From NCBI GenBank assembly GCA_934045905.1, contig OW203771.1, positions 3,224,001 through 3,288,000 of the forward strand: a stretch of DNA of 64,000 nucleotides, read 5' to 3'. Position numbers and translations under genes: made by a program. This DNA is from Leuctra nigra. Its lineage: Eukaryota > Arthropoda > Insecta > Plecoptera > Leuctridae. Shown in pieces: positions 59,090 to 64,000 of this stretch. Positions within the stretch are counted from its first letter, which is position 1, and each line of letters starts with the position of its first letter. The notes under the pieces were generated by a model. That model ran no database searches and was not told where the DNA came from. It worked only from the letters and a program-made list of their open reading frames with translations.

Positions 59090-60437
59090 TCGGTCTGTAG
59101 TGTTCAAACAGGAAAAACGAACTGTAGTTGCAACTTTTGCGGTTGGTTGGGGTAGCTTTGGGGGCAGTTTAAGGTGTAAATTTGGATTTATTTTTAAACA
59201 TTGAAAATTCGTCAATCGATGAAGTAGAGCATGAAATCCAACAAATGTTACTTAATACGATTTGTTTTAACTGTTTTGAGATGTTCAAAAATATGTGAAA
59301 AAGTCAACATGTTGAAATCTTTGAAAATCTTAGGAAATCCGAAATCAGTTGTTAGCCCCTCGTGCACGAATCCACTTCCATATAGAGTGGAAGTCAATGA
59401 TGCCAGTGCCAATCGAGGAAAATGCACCTAACCGACCAGAATTCATTTGGTTTCCAGTCACTGATTACAAGGGTGTCTAAGTATATTCAACACTGAACAC
59501 AAATTTACACAGGAGGGATAACGTTTTAATTCCATGAAAATCACATGAACGCAATCAGTAGGTAGGTAAATATAAAGATATAAAAACAGTCAATTATAAG
59601 TTTTAAACATAATGTAATTATAATATGTGCCTAAAATAAAAATGCTGTACCAGATAATATCATAAAAACTCGGAGCAAAGAATTAAACAATAATGGAAAA
59701 ATAAACAACTAAAAATCAGATTATTCCCTAGTACAGACACAAAATGTTACTAGTATTTTACGCTTGAAGTTATCTAGATCATACCAGAGGTATTTTGTAT
59801 GAATCCATAAAAGATGAAAAAAATAAATACAACTCGATACTATAACTATTTCCCAAATATTACTCCTACTATTATTTGGGCTGTGTGAGATTGATATTTT
59901 CAATCCATGTGGAATAACTACATCACACCATCTATGTAAAAAAAAATTGTTGTGAAAAAAAAACAATGTAAATTTTACAGCCAGCCAAGAAAAAATACAT
60001 ATGATCAATTAAAGCTGTCTTGTGACTGTCTATATCTTCTCCATACATAAAACAATACAAATCATAATGATGGAAGTGCACATGGAGAAACAGTGAAATG
60101 TGGTGGGTGCCAGTCATGCAAAATAACATTTGAAATTTGATGGCCCAGTCTATGCTTGAGTCATGAAAATTCGAGATCGAAATTTGACATTCGACCTTGA
60201 CCGAGAAAAAGTTTAATCTTGATCTCGTTGAGAATTTTCTACATTTGCACAGCCCTACTATTAATTATTATTGCTTAAGGTAACATTAACATTAAATTTA
60301 ATTTTAGTAGATACCAAACCTACGCAACTAAAATTACAAATACAATATGTATTCAATGATATGCTGAAATCTTCAAGAACCAAGACACTTGTGAAGGTCT
60401 GACTTTCTTACTTGAGAAACATCTAGTGCGTGAGAAG
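59090..60437. other. Spacer, nothing recognised
   Basis: AT-rich sequence with short chance ORFs only. Confidence 0.5.
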
Positions 60438-61071
60438 TTAAGGTGGCTGAATATCACGTGACTTTATTTCTCTACATCCGATCAAAAGAAATAGTTACCT
60501 ATTAGTACATACCTTACATCGTTCATGTTGAGTAATCCAAGGTGATTTATGAAGGAAATTCACTGCATACTTGAGCTTATCAATATTTGCAGTCAATATT
60601 ATTTAATTTTGCAGTGGTTTTATAATAAAAACAACACACATATCGTGTATACGTACGCGTGTGAAGACTGTCAAAACCAAGTGCTGTTCGTTTAAACATT
60701 ACATTCATAATAGTGGATATAATTAATATCTCAACATTTCGTTGGAAAGAGGAAGAAAGAGCGCATGTTATATATTCTAACATTGCGTCAGGTTTGTGAT
60801 GCATATATGTCTTTTTATTAGAGTAAAGTTTGCTGTTCTTGGCAACTCGTAGAATTTCCTTTAACTTCAGGTCTTGATTTGAGAATATTTTGGTGCAAGG
60901 AAGTAAAATCATCTAATATGTTATTTTCGCAGTTCTTTTCTGCGTAGATAAGTTCCAACAGATGTGTCCTAACTTATCTGATGAGTGAGAAGTCTTTGCT
61001 AAACTGAACCCTTCCAATAGAAAATGTGTAGCTTTTTGGTTAAAAAGTCACGTGATATACAGCCACCTTAA
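60438..61071. mobile_element. TTAA-site MITE family E, second copy
   Basis: TTAA ends; ggtggctgaatatcacgtga / tcacgtgatatacagccacc. Close to the 44976 copy. Confidence 0.85.
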
Positions 61072-61210
61072 GATGAAGAATTTTCAAAAAATTTCCAAAA
61101 ACATCTCACTGGCGAAACATCTTCCCATAAAGGTAGCAATAGTACACTCAACAAAAGATAAAACAGGAGTATTTGAAAGAATTTGAAAGATTGGCTAAAA
61201 AAGATATGAT

Positions 61211-61587
61211 TAGAGATGGGCCGATACCGATACCGATACTCGCGGTATCGGTCAATTTTAATGCAATATTTTCGATACTTCGATACAATTATTACTTTTT
61301 TAGTTGAAACTTTGAATTGTGGCCGTTTTCCCGCCATTGGTGCTCATTGGCATCACGTCAGTGAGCTGTATCACCATTGGCAGATGCCTCAACCAATCAG
61401 AGCCAAGGTTGCAAGTGACATAATCTCCAAAAAAATCTCTAGTTTTGTGAATTTTGATTGAATTGAGACTTTGGTGGACAGGAACTACAGAAATATAAAG
61501 AAACAAAAGTATCGGCGATACTATTGGTATCGCTAATCATAAAGTGAGTATCGGTATCGGTGAAAAAGTGGTATCGACCCATCTCTA
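61211..61587. mobile_element. hAT-type MITE with 8-bp target duplication
   Basis: TAGAGATGGGCCGATACC at the left and GGTATCGACCCATCTCTA at the right; flanked by GATATGAT (61203-61210 and 61588-61595). Confidence 0.85.
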
Positions 61588-61865
61588 GATATGATGCATC
61601 ATCCGAAGAAGGCTATGCTAACTGGTCTTCTAACTCTAGTAGTTGAGCTCTGATTTCATTGATAATAACAAGGAATGACTTTCAAGGATCCTGGCCAGCA
61701 GCCAATCCGTTTCGTTAAAATACCGTTAAGTTTAGTTGGGTGTAGATAAAGATACTGAAGATGCATGTGACAATCTAATAGGAACAAGAAATATGTGCAT
61801 ATAAGGCGCTCAGTTTCGGTAAAGCAAAGTGGTAAAAAATTAAATTTTTTATGATTCTATAATTC

Positions 61866-61871
61866 TTTATT
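61866..61871 (-). terminator. Candidate poly(A) signal of the zinc-finger gene
   Basis: AATAAA on the minus strand, 230 nt after the zinc-finger stop. No nearer canonical signal was noticed. Confidence 0.3.
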
Positions 61872-62097
61872 GTTAAGGTTTATCAATGAACTTTTGAAAT
61901 GAAATAAAATATAATCGAAGCTGAGTACCACTTCGACTCAGTTAACCGTTAATTGAAAAAGTGGCTACAAATTTGTAAAAATAATTAGCAGTGGATAGCA
62001 AAAAAAAAAAAAAAAAAAAGTTACTATAGTTATATTACTATGTATACACACACACAGATTTTGACTATTAATTTGAAAAAGTGGGCAAATTGATGAG

Positions 62098-63027
62098 TTA
62101 TTTATAAAAAGGTGGGCAAACATTGTCGAATGTGAGCGGCACAACTGCCACCCAACAGCTTTGCTCGTGAACCGTCAGCTCCAACTGTGTGGGATAAACA
62201 CGCAAGCAGTTCTTGCATCGCAGTGGACTCAACGCCCCGTGGACACTCGACATGTGTGAGACTAGCAGCGAGGTGCTGCAGAAGAGAGCATCGCAGATGT
62301 CGCAGCGTAATATTTGTCCGTTAACGTGCTGCCAATAGCTGGAAGCCGTCGAGAAGAAAAAATCACACATCTGACATTTACGGCCCCCGCCAGGATCTAG
62401 CAAGACCAATTTACATTCATCCTTCGATTTGGCCTTCGTCTCACAATCTTCACACATAATCGGCAATTCATGTCTCTCTTTGTGGAAGTTCAATTCTGTT
62501 ACCGATAAGAAGCTTTCGTCGCATTCTGTGCAAAAGTGAATCAAGTTTTGTGGGTGGGTTTTGTAGAAATGAATCCTGAGTAGAACGTTGGTGGAGAATT
62601 TGCAGTCGCACACTTTACAGTCGTACGTTTTGTGTTCTCGCATGTGCACGTTCCAGAAATACTTCTTATGAAACGACTCCTCGCAGTGCAGACAGGCGAA
62701 ATTCCCCTTCTCCTCTGGACTGTGCTCCGTCGACACATGAGCGAAGAGGGATTCCTGCGTGTCGCAGACCTCGACGCATTTCGAGCCGTCGTCTTGGTAG
62801 TATCCCCGGCACGAGAGCTCGTTCCTGCGTGAATCTTGCGCCACGAAGACTTTCTTGCACGCGCAGCACGTGGCGGACTTCTCGGAGTGGTGTGTGTTGT
62901 AGTGCGTGGCCAAAGAACCTTTGTTGAAGTAACTCTTCAAGCAGATGTTGCACTTGAACAGTTTCGGCAGCGACTGTTGTTTGTACTCGAGAGCGGCGGT
63001 GATCCACGCGGCGTCGTTCATCGAGCA
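62098..63027 (-). CDS. C2H2 zinc-finger protein, last exon
   Basis: The open frame is bounded by the acceptor ATTCTCGTTTCAG (63028-63040) and a TAA at 62098-62100. It may start inside at ATG 63021 (MNDAAWITAALEY) or be continued from an upstream exon right of the window. Clear C2H2 fingers: CNICLKSYFNKGSLATHYNT with a following HH; CLHCEESFHKKYFWNVHMRE then H; CKVCDCKFSTNVLLRIHFYK then TH; CTECDESFLSVTELNFHKER then H; and CDICDALFCSTSLLVSHMSS then VH. The second finger-like unit has a long insert rich in Cys, one (CQMCDFFFSTASSYWQH) lacks its last His, and the last ends in Cys (C2HC). Linkers are not of the TGEKP type. Role as a nuclear DNA-binding protein is general family knowledge; the target is unknown. 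GC and codon use are higher than in the flanks, as expected for a real exon. Confidence 0.85.
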   Translation of the reverse strand, partial: CSMNDAAWITAALEYKQQSLPKLFKCNICLKSYFNKGSLATHYNTHHSEKSATCCACKKVFVAQDSRRNELSCRGYYQDDGSKCVEVCDTQESLFAHVSTEHSPEEKGNFACLHCEESFHKKYFWNVHMREHKTYDCKVCDCKFSTNVLLRIHFYKTHPQNLIHFCTECDESFLSVTELNFHKERHELPIMCEDCETKAKSKDECKLVLLDPGGGRKCQMCDFFFSTASSYWQHVNGQILRCDICDALFCSTSLLVSHMSSVHGALSPLRCKNCLRVYPTQLELTVHEQSCWVAVVPLTFDNVCPPFYK

Positions 63028-63394
63028 CTGAAACGAGAATAGCGCAGGATGTGACACATTTTCACAAGGGGAACCAATTTTGTCCACGCAAACCAAAATT
63101 CAGAGTGGGTACAAGTACAACAACAGTGGGTTTAACTGTTATTCTGATTTGTTAGGCGATTTTGAAATATTAAAATGCCGTTTCTCAACAATAAAGTTTT
63201 GCAGATAACGTAGTCTTAAACTGGGGGGACGATATATTGAAAACACAAAATTAGTCCCTATTCTAAAGAATCGCTTCTGTCAATCTTCAAAATTCAAATG
63301 AGCAGAAATACGCCAAACTAGCAGCTATACCTACAAAATAATGCCACACACTGACCTCAAAGTGTAAAATATGATTATAGCTAGGGATGGCACC

Positions 63395-64000
63395 TGGTAA
63401 AATTTACCGGTAAATTAAGGTAAATTTACCGATTAATAATTTACCGGTAAAAAAATGGTAAATTTTGTTTTTTTGATCCTCTCCAATGTATGAATGGAGA
63501 TATCAAATCTTAAGTAAAAACTATAAGTAAACTTCAGTGTGACAACATTAGCAGTTAGGCATATTTTACGTTGATTTTTGGTTGTCTTCAATCATTCAGA
63601 ATGATAACTCCATCCATATAGGATTACTTCCAATGTCGGAATCTCTCTTCAGGTTTGCTTGTTTAGCAGACACAGATTGTAACTTGATAAAATTGGTGGT
63701 CGACAATTCCTCTTATGGGTAAATAACACAGGCATGGCATAGCCTACACTAGATTGGTCGAATCAATGATATTCGGTTATATCATCCCTTATCAATATGG
63801 AGTACCTATTATTGTCATTATTAACATTGATTATTGTTATTGTTCTGACTGCAGTAATCTTTGTAAATGGGTCAAATAATAAAGTAGGGTCATTTTTGTA
63901 TTGGTATAATCATGATTTGGTATCTACCATCATTTTTCAAAATTTACCGCTGACCGGTAAATTTACCGGTAAATTTACCGATTTTTCCAGAACCGGTAAA
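63395..64000. mobile_element. Foldback element with TTTACCGG ends, cut by the window
   Basis: Left gtaaaatttaccggtaaatt, right ccggtaaatttaccggtaaa. The left tip ctagggatggcacc resembles a hAT-like end; the right tip is outside. Confidence 0.6.

Noticed and set aside
60580..60912. 110-codon minus frame, also at 45135-45407
   Set aside because: Carried by both copies of the family E MITE, so it is repeat sequence; no known domain.

Overview
The window is eukaryotic, AT-rich and intron-rich, and most likely comes from an insect genome. I favour a hemipteran of planthopper or leafhopper type, but the sequence does not fix the species. The insect call rests on a spliced 7tm_6 odorant receptor, pancreatic-type lipases with insect-style short exons, and introns filled with hundreds-of-bp foldback MITEs. 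There is no bacterial organisation.

Layout. (1) 1-7877, minus: LIP1, a secreted pancreatic-type lipase, exons 1-9; its 3' end runs off the left edge. (2) 7878-12843: spacer of repeats plus one doubtful exon-like open frame at 9190-9419. (3) 12844-31228, minus: LIP2, a complete 11-coding-exon paralogue (about 471 aa) with a TATA-containing promoter. LIP1 and LIP2 are head-to-tail duplicates: coding exons 1, 4, 5, 6, 7 and 9 have identical lengths (43, 148, 104, 128, 80, 124 nt) and all splice phases agree. (4) 31230-43029: gene-free repeat spacer, with a perfect 158-bp-arm hairpin about 400 bp beyond the LIP2 promoter. (5) 43030-54535, plus: a 7-exon odorant receptor (about 490 aa). (6) 54540-62097: repeats, including a 62-bp tandem array, a hAT-type MITE and a miRNA-like hairpin. 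(7) 62098-63027, minus: a C2H2 zinc-finger exon. (8) 63395-64000: a foldback element cut by the window end.

The most unusual feature is that four tandem-repeat arrays are built from exon material or exon/intron borders. LIP1 exon 3 carries a 33-bp in-frame repeat, giving an 11-residue helical repeat with two N-glycosylation sequons per unit. LIP1 exon 9 is tandemly copied with both of its splice sites. The 5' half of LIP2 exon 10 and its acceptor are repeated 19 times in 119-bp units. The odorant-receptor start codon is the last of 26 copies of a 35-bp unit, so the leader would carry 25 tiny upstream ORFs. Each array would change what the gene makes if it varies in copy number or splice-site use.

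Introns are packed with non-autonomous DNA transposons: several families with TTAA target sites, a TTA-site PIF/Harbinger-like element, hAT-like elements with 8-bp duplications, and nested stacks. tRNA-derived and possibly 5S-derived SINE pieces are also present. All gene models here are read from splice motifs, phase and protein-family similarity by eye; no search was run.
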